NCBI RefSeq assembly: GCF_010093535.1
Contig: NW_022985178.1
Span: 648,505-712,504, forward strand
Length of the DNA: 64,000 bases
Direction: 5' to 3'
DNA from: Lindgomyces ingoldianus
Lineage: Eukaryota; Ascomycota; Dothideomycetes; Pleosporales; Lindgomycetaceae
This document shows positions 43,923 to 55,538 of the stretch, in pieces. Both the position numbers and the translations under genes were made by a program. The first letter of the stretch is position 1. Each line of letters starts with the position of its first letter. The notes beneath the pieces were generated by a model, which searched no databases, was not told where the DNA came from, and worked only from the letters and a program-made list of their open reading frames with translations.

Positions 43923-46096
43923 GGCTCTAAGAGGGTGCGATTGAGGGTCGTTATGATCGGGATATGGATTAAGGAGCCCGAAGATTCGGCTGTGATGTTT
44001 CTCTGGACGATGGCAGGTAGGGGCGTGGTGTGGTTGTTGTTGTGCTTGCAACCTTACTATTCTCAAATGTCGACCTAGCTCCAAGGCTTCCAGATTGGTT
44101 TAGCGCGCCAAGCCAGAGACGAATCACGTGGCTCTCTTGCACGACCTCCACCTTTGTGAAAGCCGACTTCAGTTCGCGAGTAGAAGACGGCGGAAACAAG
44201 AGTGCATTCCTGCATCGGCGCAAGTTCACTTTTTAGTCCTTCACGAGATGTCACAGTCATCCTCCTAGCATTTCTCAGCGTGATCTTCGGCCGCCCATTG
44301 CTCATCACTGCCTTACCGTAAAATGATTGGTCTGGTCCAAGCGTAGCGGCGATTGCAGCATGCGTCGGGAGAGAATCCATCGTTTGATATGTTTCAACGC
44401 ACGCTTTCGGCCAGAGGATGCCACCTTGTCACCGCCTAATTGTGCCCTGGTCGAACGCAAACTCCCGATCGAAGCGCGTCCAGCCCTCTTCCCGTGCACC
44501 AATGCGAGACAAAGCTGGCGAGACTCGCTTCATTGGCCCTTGTCCCGCATTTTGCTTTTCCCATGATCGTTCAACTGACACCCCAAAGTCCGTGAGTCAG
44601 GTTTCTCTCGACCGAGCGAGGGAACGATCCATTCACGTAACCTGGTTTCTGATCGACACCACTGCCGAGTTTCGTAGTTTCACTCTCTGTATCATACTTT
44701 CGTCTGCTATCGTTCCAGCGGCACGTTCAGAATGCCAGTCCCTTAGCACCAGAATGTTAACTCGAACTCTCATGTCATAATTCCTTCGTCTCGCGTGCGT
44801 GAAGGACGGGTAATGGGCCGGAGCGTCCTCCAGCAGATGTACCACGCTACGCCTGAGGGACGATAGGAGTGGGCGACCATGTGTACTAATAAATCATCAC
44901 CCCGGTCGTTTATCGGCGGGCCAAAAACTGACCAAATCCGTATCACCCGTCGGCATTGTCTTTCTTCTCAGATTTCAAACCGCCTGCCTGTCAGCTGGTT
45001 TTGGGCTTATCTTACGAGGGGCGAGACTTCTGTGAGGAACGTATTCTGCGACTCCAACCCACGATGCCCGCATGATGTCGCCCCGTTCCCTCGATCCTTA
45101 AGAGGAGATGGGCCAGTTTCATACCGCCGAAAGTCCTAGTAGTTTCTTCACTGATGAAGAGTTGAGAAACTGAAGCCGAGGTGTGTCAATGTGGCAGGCA
45201 CCGGTACCTCTGCGCAATTTTCGACGATTTCCGCACTCAACTTCGGGATTGAGAGGGAGAGCCATGGGAGAGGCATTTGGTGGAGTCGCAGCAGCGCTAG
45301 ACGCATTGGGTCCTCGGCCACCAAGCGGCCCAGCGCACGATAGCAGTCACAACATCTGTCAGGCACCTGCAAACTGTGAGTGGGTAGGTGGAGAGGATGT
45401 GTTACGAGGACCATATGATCACACTTTTACCCCGGAATTTCGATAAAGGGAGTTAGCCTAGGTTGGCTACGTCAACACTGGACAGCCACTTTTCTCCACT
45501 CGTCGCGCCGCGAACGCGTTCTACCGTCATGCAGAATTTCTGCTACGCTCTTCCCCTCCCCTTGCTTCTGTAGACATGATGAAATGCGTTGCTGTCAATT
45601 GAATTCTCCTCATTCTTCACAGCCCTCAAGGCTACTCCAGCCAGTCCCGTGATGGCACTAATGTGCTTACCTAACCCGAAGCGAACCATGCAGCGCGCTC
45701 GCTCCGTACTTGACATATCAACCTCATCCGCCGTTTCGCGCCTGAAGAGTTCCGGTACGTCAATCAAACTGTCAAACATGTCAACCCCGTCTAGCCCCCC
45801 TCCCCGGCTTGAGTAAGAGGGCCCCCAAGACGTGGCGGTCTGCGCGCGTCACGAAGCCTCTTCTCTCGTCTCCGCCCCCCAAAACTTCGCCGGGCCAGCG
45901 ACATCAACGACCCGTCGCGATCGCGTCCACGAAATCATGCCCATGACAGCTTCGCTAACAAGTCCCTGTACAGGTGGTTTGACGCTCCATCGCGTGGTCC
46001 GACCCCCTCACTCACCTCTGCTATTCTCATCATCCTCATCCGACTACCCCCAATACTCGAGGATCAACACAGCCGTCCTCCTCTCTCACATTCGCC
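43923..46096. other. Divergent intergenic region between Rpt3 and the ARID gene
   Basis: About 2.2 kb with both promoters. Most frames are short and overlapping. The segment 45543-45831 is open on both strands and contains a donor/acceptor-like pair on the minus strand; see the findings. A CACGTG sits at about 44126. The 300 bp before the ARID start are pyrimidine-rich leader sequence. Confidence 0.45.
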
Positions 46097-48988
46097 ATGG
46101 ATTTCCAAAGCCCGCATACGAATGGAGGCTTCGATGCCGCCAATAATTTTATCGATCCGAGCGCAATGTTTGACGCGCCAAATCAGATGAACGGCACACG
46201 CCCGTATCCTACATCCTCAATACCTTCAAAACGCGACTCGACTGGGGCGTCGTTGTCGCGCTCTCAGACTCCTTCCCAGCAAGGCCAGTTCGGATTTCAA
46301 CAAGGATTCGCCCACACGCCCTCTCCCACTCTACATACACAAAACTTTGCTACCGGCGCAGTCCCTCCACAAAGGATGCAAACTGTGTCTCCCGCGCAGA
46401 ACCAAAACATGCAGCAGATGTCTGCGATGGGTTTTATGCAGGGATCGCCGATGCCGCAAGGATACAACCAGAATTTCGGAGGACAGGTTCAGATGCCCCA
46501 GCTGACACAGAACCTGCAGAGCCGGCAGCAGGAGGCCCAACGGCAATACCAAATGCGACTGCAGGCACAGCAGCACCAACTAGGAAATCTAGCCGCAAGC
46601 AATATGGCTGCACAACAACGGCATCAGATGTTTGCGAATCCGGCAGCGCAACAAGCCGCAATGCAGAGAAATATGGGCATGGCACAGCAACCGCAGAATG
46701 CGCAACCACAAGTTCAGAGCTTTTTGAAAAATGTAGGTGCCCTAATGGCCTCAATGCAACGGCCTTTCAACCCCCAGCCTCGCGTCGCCGGCCGTGTCAT
46801 CAATCTGCAACAGCTGTACTATGCTGTCATGAAACTGAGAGGCTCAAAACATGTCACCCAGACCGGCTCTTGGCCAAGAGTCGCACAGATGATGCAAATA
46901 GACCCAAGGCAGTTTCCGCAAGTCAGTGACGAGCTGCGGATAACCTACGAACACAACCTCGGGCCCTACGAAGCCGCCTATCTCATGAACAAACAGCAAC
47001 AGCAGATGAGGGGAATGGCCGCGCAACAAGGGCAAATGGGTGGCATGGGCCCTATGGCGGCGATGGGAGGAATACCCCAACCTGGCCAACAGATGTCGCC
47101 AACCAGGCAAATACCCCAGGAAGCACAAAACAATGCTGTAGCCCAGCAGCAGTATATGCAGCAACTACAGAGGTCACAGACCATGCAACAGCGACAAACA
47201 GATATCACAACACCCGTCAAAACCCACGCCGCAACGCCCAGTATGAATGGTTCGGGTACCCCTCAGCTCGACGGGAAAATGTCCTCAAATGCATTTGATC
47301 AACATAGGAAAAGCCTCAGCCAGCAACTCGAAGCCACGCCCCCCCAAGGACAAGGACCTGGATATGCATCACCTTCCCCTGGACCTAGCAAAGTAACGCG
47401 CCTTATCCCACAAGAAGTATCGGCTCCTGTGATTCGGGAGAAAGTTGTCCATGAAGCGGAAGATCCGACATTATTCAGACCCATCACGAGAACAATTCAC
47501 GAAGCGTGGGGCGGCCTCAGTGTTTTCACACCGGAATTTGATCACCTCATAGCACAGACCGAGATGTATAAGCCGAATATGCCATCATTGGGTGAAATGG
47601 GCGTTATCGACATTCGTGCACTCACCATGAGCATTCGATCTGGCCTTCACGCAGAAGCTCGGCTAGCTCTAGACATATTTGTGAAGCTCACCTACGAGCA
47701 GCAAATCGTTCTGGAGCTAGACAAATGCGATGATTTGATTGATGTGTTAGTTGAGTACGCCGAGGATCTGCTGGACCTATTAGCCAACGACAACCCTGAA
47801 GTCTCAGATATCCTAGATCTCTCGCCATACGAGGAGGTTGTGCGAAGTTGTCGGGTAGAAATGGATAGTGTGCCAGAAGTTCATGAGTTTGGAACCAAGG
47901 AGTACGAACTGGAGAGAACAGCCGATCGGCTGATTGCAATTACAACAATCTTGCGCAACCTCTCCTTCCTTGAAGTTAACCACAATCAACTTTGCAACCC
48001 CGCCGTTCTGAAGTTCATGTCCTACGCAATACGACTTGTCGGCACTCGCATACTCCTTTTACGGACTCACATCAACACCGCGGATTTCATGAAGGATTTA
48101 ATAACATTCTTCTCCAATACTGGCACCAAGATAATACTACCTTCCCGCGACGAGGCGTATACTATCCTACAATTCCTGTGCGCGTTCGCGCCCTGTCCCC
48201 GACCCGAGTTACCCGTCAGGTTTGCACCATACAGCCCAACGCTCCATCGTTGCCTACCGGCTGCTGTTGACAGTCTTGCTAAGCTACTTGCGCGTGACGA
48301 CCCCAATCGGACCTTCTACAAGCATGTATTCGCGGCTGAGTCAACGTCGACACCACCATATGACCTTTTGACCCGCGCGTTTGCTCTTGCTGTTTCTGTC
48401 GTACCAGAAACCATGTCTCGGAAAGGCGGCGTGAGGGAGGCCCGTATTGCAGAAGCTCGGAAAGCTTTTCTTATCCAGGGAATGCTGGCTGCCGACATTC
48501 TGGCTTCGCTTGCGCCTGGTGCAGAGAGCGGCGTCTGCCGTTCATGGCTAGAAGCAGAAGATGGCTGGGGAGAAAACATGCTTGCATTTACCATGTTTCT
48601 CACTACCATCGACCACACCGCTCCCCCACCTCAAGTGCAATACCCAGGTCTTCGTCCCGGTGCCCCACAAAGGCAGCGCATGGAACCTGATATCCAGGGT
48701 TTCCACCTCATCGTCCATCGTGCGCTTTCCATGCTAAAACGACTTGGGGATAAATCAAGAGGTGTCGATGTTCTGGTGAAGGGCGAACACCTCACAAACG
48801 GCAACACAGAACATGACGAGGATTCAGATGAGGATATGGAAACTGTTGTGAACGCGGGCACGAAGTGGAAGGTGAAGACAGACGTTTTGCCAACGAGAGG
48901 CCATGTCATTGGCGCGCTCCTGCAGCCGGATATGGATCCTCATGCGCTAAGACTTTTCTGCGGTATTGCCGATTTGGATAGGGATTGA
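46097..48988 (+). CDS. SWI1: SWI/SNF subunit with ARID domain (Swi1/Sol1-like)
   Basis: Single exon, 963 residues. The N-terminal ~200 residues are Gln/Asn/Met-rich with many QQ runs, as in transcription activator regions. The ARID DNA-binding domain covers about residues 208-300 (SFLKNVGALMASMQRPF, NLQQLYYAVMKLRG, WPRVAQMMQI). A second Gln-rich segment follows (about 300-400), then a conserved helical C-terminal half with EAWGGLSVFTPEFDHLIAQTE and DLLANDNPEVSDIL, as in the armadillo-like Swi1 core. It is part of the SWI/SNF chromatin remodeller and helps recruit it to promoters. The start at 46097 is the first ATG after a long pyrimidine-rich leader. Strong assignment as an ARID-containing SWI/SNF subunit; the symbol follows yeast usage. 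Confidence 0.85.
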   Translation: MDFQSPHTNGGFDAANNFIDPSAMFDAPNQMNGTRPYPTSSIPSKRDSTGASLSRSQTPSQQGQFGFQQGFAHTPSPTLHTQNFATGAVPPQRMQTVSPAQNQNMQQMSAMGFMQGSPMPQGYNQNFGGQVQMPQLTQNLQSRQQEAQRQYQMRLQAQQHQLGNLAASNMAAQQRHQMFANPAAQQAAMQRNMGMAQQPQNAQPQVQSFLKNVGALMASMQRPFNPQPRVAGRVINLQQLYYAVMKLRGSKHVTQTGSWPRVAQMMQIDPRQFPQVSDELRITYEHNLGPYEAAYLMNKQQQQMRGMAAQQGQMGGMGPMAAMGGIPQPGQQMSPTRQIPQEAQNNAVAQQQYMQQLQRSQTMQQRQTDITTPVKTHAATPSMNGSGTPQLDGKMSSNAFDQHRKSLSQQLEATPPQGQGPGYASPSPGPSKVTRLIPQEVSAPVIREKVVHEAEDPTLFRPITRTIHEAWGGLSVFTPEFDHLIAQTEMYKPNMPSLGEMGVIDIRALTMSIRSGLHAEARLALDIFVKLTYEQQIVLELDKCDDLIDVLVEYAEDLLDLLANDNPEVSDILDLSPYEEVVRSCRVEMDSVPEVHEFGTKEYELERTADRLIAITTILRNLSFLEVNHNQLCNPAVLKFMSYAIRLVGTRILLLRTHINTADFMKDLITFFSNTGTKIILPSRDEAYTILQFLCAFAPCPRPELPVRFAPYSPTLHRCLPAAVDSLAKLLARDDPNRTFYKHVFAAESTSTPPYDLLTRAFALAVSVVPETMSRKGGVREARIAEARKAFLIQGMLAADILASLAPGAESGVCRSWLEAEDGWGENMLAFTMFLTTIDHTAPPPQVQYPGLRPGAPQRQRMEPDIQGFHLIVHRALSMLKRLGDKSRGVDVLVKGEHLTNGNTEHDEDSDEDMETVVNAGTKWKVKTDVLPTRGHVIGALLQPDMDPHALRLFCGIADLDRD

Positions 48989-51900
48989 TGTCTAGCTTAC
49001 TTTTCGGTTGGTCGGGGCTTATGGGCGTGTTTGGGAAAAGAGACGGGGGATTATATTTGGGGGTGACACCGGCTTTTCATCTTTTGCGTGTACTATGATA
49101 TTTCCTGAATCCCATTTATGGCACTGTGTGTATCTGCTATTCACAACTCTGCTCTGACTGAGGAGCTATCTATACCTCTGCCCTATTTCCCTCATGGGTC
49201 TACATATTTTGGTCTTTTTCGTTCGTGGCGATTGGCGTTGAAGCAGTTTGCTATTTTCTTGTATGGGCTTCGATACACTGGGATGATATGGTGTGACATG
49301 CGTCGTAGGGAACTGGAGTATCTGGGGAAGTGTGTAGTGGGACAGATTTGGTAAATTTGAAAGACGAGCGAGCATTGGGTAAGATGGGCTTCAGTGGCGT
49401 AGGTGTGAATATCGTCAGACGCTGGTGCACAGGAACTGTGTAGAAATGTGATATAATTCATAGGTGGATGTGAAAAAATTGTGCCACAGATCTACTTGCT
49501 TTTGGGTGCACGTGCGAGCGCGTTGATATGTAGATAGTTCCAACATTTATTCTCATGATAACCGTGAGTCAACGGAAGGGACATATGGAGACGGGACCAT
49601 GGAGAGGATTGGAAGTATGAGCATGGATGCCTTGGGTTGTTCATACTTTTTTGTTAGTGGTCACAGTGTTTCGAAACACTGTGATAAGGCCTCACGGAGC
49701 ATGAAAATCACGAGGGCGAACGGATTGATGCATGCTAAAAACAAGTGTGAACCTTGTTATAATCTGATAAAAACCCCACCGCTGACGCAGGTATTTAATT
49801 ATCAAAGGTTATGCATAAAGTTTTCCAAACCCGCACTACCTTCGCTATATCCACTTTACTCCTTTAACATGCATACGTGAGTATGTACAAAGTACTCTCG
49901 TCTCACCCATAGGAAGATTGTAAGCTCATTTTCAGAGAATCAATACAGAGTATTAGACGAGCTGTATGCACATTCAGCCTGCCTGTTTCGATTTTCGAGC
50001 AAGAGGGGTATTGATGAGAAGGTCCAACTAAAGGTTTAGATAACGGGGAAGGAGGGTACAGAAACAGCATCAAGCTATTTTATTAGCCCATTCGAAACAT
50101 CGCCGTTCTTCGCTTGTTTTATTCCTCTTATGTTTCGAACACTGGTGTTGGGAAGCAGGCCAGAACTCATAGCCTAGTTTTGCATCAATTTTGAACAGCT
50201 CCCAGCAATGCTATAGAAACGAGCGCTATGGCTAGTTTAATTCCTGTGACGGCTCTATGGAGATGGTACTAGAATATTTTATTTTCTTAACGTTGTATGG
50301 GACTTAAGAGGTAAAACTAAGAAAAACCAACGCTTTCTATGCCGTTTGGAAAATGCGGGATCTATAAACCATTAGCATATCTGATTTACGCACTTAGACC
50401 CACTTAAATCATCGTCTACACACGTGATTGTGAAGCTGGTGGTTGACTAGATTTTCAATTCTACCTCTTTAGCGACTTTGAGCAACATAATCATCATTTT
50501 TGAAGACATGAGGGGGGAGTTGAGGGTTCTAGACCCATGGCGCATTATTCTGGCCGCTTATGAATCGGTGAACCATGAATACTGATTAATGAGATTTTTT
50601 GCCCTGTATTGAATTTGAGACGTACCTTAGTTAGAACTGTGAGCTCTACGTACAGTACACTAGATATTAGCGAATAATATTGGCGCTCTATGAACCTGAC
50701 TGTGCCAGTCTTCCTGTATGACTTAATTTGAAGTACTCTTGGGAGACTATACGAGTAATGAAGGAAACTTTAGGAAGCCTTGACTTCAAACGGAATCGGG
50801 TTTAGCTCTTGAACAGTAAGGGAGAAGTTTGATGAGAAAGGTCTGCCTGCTCTCTGTGGATTCGTGGACAGTGACTTCAAATCTCTGTGTTGCAAAGACA
50901 ATAAGTCGAAGATTGATTTGCTTTAGAGAAAATGCCCCGGAGCCTACTTTAATATAAGCTTTGAAATATGGCAACGATTTGTGAGTTACTGATAAGAAGT
51001 TATTTGATGTGGCATGTACAAGTTCTCTTGGATTCAGGGTCATGGAAGCACTATGGCAACTTTTGAACCCTTTCCCATAGATGTCTCCTTCATTTACTTA
51101 GTTTAAGAATCTGGGAGCCTAGTGCTATTAATTTTGGTTTGCTCTGATTCTGATCTAGTTCTTGGCTCTAAAAGACGATGATCTGGGATAATTAGAGTCT
51201 ACTAATATGTTTAAGAAAGGGTTTAGTCAAGTTATAAGCACTGTGAGAATTTTAATTTTTTTTTTTTAGCTCTTTCACTCACCGCATTGATTTGGGTGAA
51301 GCATCTTTGGAAAGTTTGAAGCATTTTTGCTTATGCTATTGGGTGAATGGCATTTTCAATCAGCCTTGAGATCCTGGTATAGATGAATGGCTACGCCCCT
51401 CATGTTTTATCTGTTGGCTCGGGAGCTTCCATACAAGTCATCGCGACATGTTTAGTGAATCCAGAAAAGACTACGGAGCATAGGCTCACCCACAAGTCCT
51501 TGAAGGTGGCTACGAATATTGACTACCACATCATGTGATTGGCATGTACTTTCGTTCATGTGTAGATTTTGTTGGTCTACTCCTATGTCGAGTCCACTTC
51601 TTCAAATTCTATTCTCTCTAGTATGCACAATGTTCTTGGAGATTTTGGCCTGCTGGTGTCGCTCATCTCTTAATGTATCTGGCAATTTTCTCAGTCAGGA
51701 GACTGCAGGCTGGCCATCCGGCCAACCGCGACCGTTTTCGCTGGTGTCTAGTTTTCCTAAGCTCGACAGAGCATTGTATACTCTTCAGAATACTTTTCGA
51801 ATGTCCGAGCTATAGAATATTGCCCGACACCATTCAAAAATGGAGAGTTCATGTTCTATGGAGAAATGGACGTGGGAATTTGTTGAGCAATAAAGAATCT

Positions 51901-53623
51901 AATATGACTCCGAGGACTGCATAAAGCAAGTCTAAATTAAATTTCTAGGGTAAGTTTCCAAGACTTTATGAAGTAATACGCCTCCTTTTGGGGCCCTGAG
52001 CGGCAACATTGGCTTGCCTTATTGGGTATTATTGTAGGTGGAAGTAGTTGGAATGAAGACTTATGATGTATCGACCAAGGGGCCTCTTTCATCTGGATTT
52101 GTTCATCTTAAGTGTATTTGGAGATCCCGAGACAGGTTCCAGTTGACCACAAACCTCGTCTGCATCGATTTCCGAGATTTGGTCATTTAGAGAGGATCAT
52201 GGTTTAAGCCATTTCTGCAAGCAAGAATATCTCCTTTACTCGGAATCTCTGGGGTTTGAGCCCCTTTCTCCGTGGTCCATATGCTGTAATTTTTCGATAC
52301 TTGGCCGAGGAATTTTGCGGTTAGGGGACTCTAAACCATATACGGATTGGATCAAAGTTTCTCGACTCCAGGTTCCATAGCCGATCGAGGTCTTTTTCCG
52401 AGGTCAGGCGCTGAGAACCGGATGCCGGAAGCTGAGAGTCACATAAATTCTTTGGGCCATATTTCGATGACACTCGTGTCGTTTCCGAGACCTAGGGAGT
52501 CATAGTCAATAGGGGTGTTCTTTGCGGGACTCATGCGGAGCGCATTTTCCATTATTTTGACATTTCTTGACGCCACCGTGTCTACGTGGATTTGGAGTCT
52601 AACTGCGGCGTCTACACAGCATATACGCTACAAAAATGAAGTTTGTTAGAGAAGCGGGAAAGAGTTGGAGATCACAGGTACCCTTCATTACGAAATCCAG
52701 GAGCTCAAGTTGATCATGAAAGTACTAGTTTCCCATTTACCGTGGTTGAGATATTTCTACGTCGATGAATCCTTGATGAACATCGATCGAGGCAACGGGA
52801 GGTTTGGCATGGGATCGCCGACCCATAGCTGTATTATGCGCCTGTTTCTATTGCCGCAATCTAAATTCCGGAAAGAGCCATCCCTTATAAGTGTCCTTTC
52901 GAAGTCCCGGAACTTGGAGAGGTCTTACTTCTAGTTATACTCCATGCGTGTGCACCGTATGTAATTATTTCATAGGAGTAGTTTTGCTAGCAACTCTACA
53001 AGCATGCGAAAGTAGTAACCTGATTTTCCCGTAAGTTGGACTCCATATCCAACCACGATGTGTAGTTGGGTTAAGCAGATATCCGCTTATTGATATCGTT
53101 TTTAAGTGTTGTGAATAGGACGAAGAATGGAAAGTAAACACCTATCTCTGAATATTTTTGGACATCTTGCTCATGCGACCGTCAGCCACAGGTTCTCTCC
53201 TGGCGCCTCCTGAGAACGCTTAATTGTGAGCGAGTATCAAGTCCAGCGAAGAACCCAGGAGAGTTCAAATATGTTGAGACTAACTCCCCAAGGTTAGGAA
53301 TATACATCCAGAATAGTTCGGGAGCGGTACGGTCGACATACTTGTGCCTCCTCGCTCCGTCGATGTTAGGGATATGCAAATGCAAGGTACCAGAAGATGC
53401 TGAATCTGGTAACCTCTTTCTGTACGATAGATGGTAAATGGTCAGTGGAAGTCACTACCCTCCAAAATTCTCGGTTTGTGGATTTCGAACACAAATCGTT
53501 TTCTAGTACTAGTCTAGTACAACCACCTGGAAAACGATGTCTAGCTATTGGATTTTTCTGCAATCAGAACTGTGTACAGTCGGTGTTACACATTGCCGCA
53601 ACGCAGGTCCCCATGAGTTTGCC
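48989..53623. other. Gene desert, AT-rich by eye, with decayed open frames
   Basis: The 4.6 kb between the ARID gene and the sugar transporter 3' end show no recognisable gene. Stops are frequent in all frames and the base composition is visibly more A/T than in the flanks. Short frames such as 51519-51815, 52665-52934 and 53182-53385 have no clear domain. The 52665-52934 frame has an LPWLRYFYVDES-like stretch reminiscent of degenerate fungal F-box/LRR proteins, but this is weak. Likely a degenerated repeat or pseudogene field. Confidence 0.5.
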
Positions 53624-55538
53624 TCACGGCTGGCCGACAAGCGTATCCCTCTTCCCTTCCACAATCTCCTGCTCAATCCTTGCCCTCCTCGTCTCCTCCG
53701 CTTCACTGCTAACATCTTTAAACACAGCATCCATTTGCTCTAAACTACGTCCATTCGTTTCCGGAACCAAGAAGAAGGTAAACACAAGTGCAAGGAGACA
53801 GAAAACAGCGAAGAAAGTATAAGCACCATATCCAGTGTTCTGCACAAGAGGTGGCGTAATTAACCCCTACTATTTGTTAGAAACTGTGAGAAGAAAGAAA
53901 ATGAGGAAACCCAACTTACAATAATAAAATTATTAATCCAGTTTGAGCACGTCGAAAGCGCCACGCCCTTCGCTCTCAGCGACGAAGGGAAGATCTCTGA
54001 TGGCATGGCCCATGGAACAGGCCCCCACGTTGCACCGAAAGAGAACATGTAGAAGAAGAGGAAGGCGACGGCGACCCAACCTTCAGCTGCGTAGTCGGCC
54101 CATCTACCGCCGAACTTTCCGACGAGGACCGCGATGATGAGGTGCGAGATGAACATTAGGGCTGCGCCGATGAGGAGTAATGGCCGACGGCCGAATCGAT
54201 CCATGGTCCAGAGCGATGTCGCAACACCGACGAGTTGGGTGACGTTGATGACGCCGGAAAGAATGAGTTGCATCTCGTAGTCCTGGCCTAGAGTTTTGAA
54301 AAGCGATGGAGAGTAATAAATCAAAGCGTTGATACCGACGAACTGCTGGAAAAACATGATTCCGCAACCGACAAGCGTGCGCCTCCAACATCCCATCTTG
54401 AAGCAATCTGTCTAAGAGACAATCTCGAGCTTCATACGACTTGTTTTTCTTCCATCTTGAAGTTGAGGATGGCGTTCCTGGCTCACTTCCTGCTTAAAAG
54501 CAACCTCAGCCCGGATCTCGCACCATTCTTGTTGCACACGGGAGTCAGTTGTAGGAAGTTGACGCAGATTTGCGAGATTCTCGAGGGCCTCTTGATCGCG
54601 GCCTTTGGAGGACAGCCAGCGGGGAGAGAAGGGTAAGAAGAGGATTCCGACGCCGAGAATTAGGCCGGGGATCATCTGGATAAGGAAGGGAAGTCGCCAT
54701 GCCCATTCGCTTCCGATATAGCGTGTACCGTAGGTGATCCAGAACGCGATCACGATTCCAAGAACGATGCTGAATTCCTCGAGGACGAGAAGTGCGCCAC
54801 GGATTTCGGGAGGTGCGATTTCGGATATGTAAAGCGGCGCTACCATGGACAGCCTGGATAAATCGTATCAGCGTTTAATTCGCGTAAACCAATTACGGGT
54901 TCTGAGAAGAGATATCGTGAGAGCCTTACATGCCAATGCCAACACCACCAATCAATCTCCCGACCGTAAGCATACTATATTGGACAGCCGCCGTCTGCAA
55001 GATACTTCCAACCGTGAAAATCGCAACACCAACGACAATCGAATATTTCCTTGAGATCTTATCAGCGAGCCAACCCTGATTCAGTGCTCCAAGCAAAGCA
55101 CCAAGCTCAAGCATGGCAGTCATGAGACCCTTCCAGAATCCGGCACCGGATGCAGTCTCGGAAACGCGAGGAAAGACATGAAGGAACTGTTCCATTACGA
55201 GGGTTACAGAAACAACTCCTTGGCTGATTAATATTAGCAATTGTGAGATGAGTTTTGAATGAAGTGACTTACTCATATCCGAAGAGCAGACCTCCGAGAG
55301 TGGCGAAGGATGCGCATAGAGCAACATAGTAGCTGGAGAAGAGGCCGCGGAATCCTTGGAATAGTTAGCCAAAAGTCAAGATTAGGACGGAATCACGCAT
55401 ACCAGATGGTCCATAAGGCTCCCTCGTAGTACAGGCCTTGTTATCATGATGAAGGTCCACAACCTCCTGATGAAGGATCGGATTAGACATCGTCGGAACG
55501 ACGTCAATATCCTTTGTTTCACCCAACCTAGAATCCAT
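53624..55538 (-). pseudogene. MFS sugar transporter with premature TAG
   Basis: Five exons: 55538-55403, 55354-55273, 55223-54930, 54853-53920, 53866-53624, which would read 562 codons if uninterrupted. Landmarks of the sugar porter family are GGLLFGYDQGVVS (helix 1), DKISRKYS, GRLIGGVGIGM, APPEIRGALL, the loop motif FSPRWLSSKGR, FFQQFVGINALIYYSPS (helix 7), MDRFGRRPLL and PETNGRSLEQMD. In exon 4 the in-frame TAG at 54414-54412 sits where relatives have Trp in the central cytoplasmic loop (before TDCFK). The frame is the same on both sides, so it is one base change (TGG to TAG), not a frameshift or intron. The protein would end after six helices. The start could also be at 55490 or 55625. Confidence 0.85.

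Noticed and set aside
54412..54414. TAG in the sugar transporter explained by a short intron or selenocysteine-like recoding
   Set aside because: No donor/acceptor pair around it removes it while keeping the frame, and fungi do not use selenocysteine; a nonsense change is the simplest reading.
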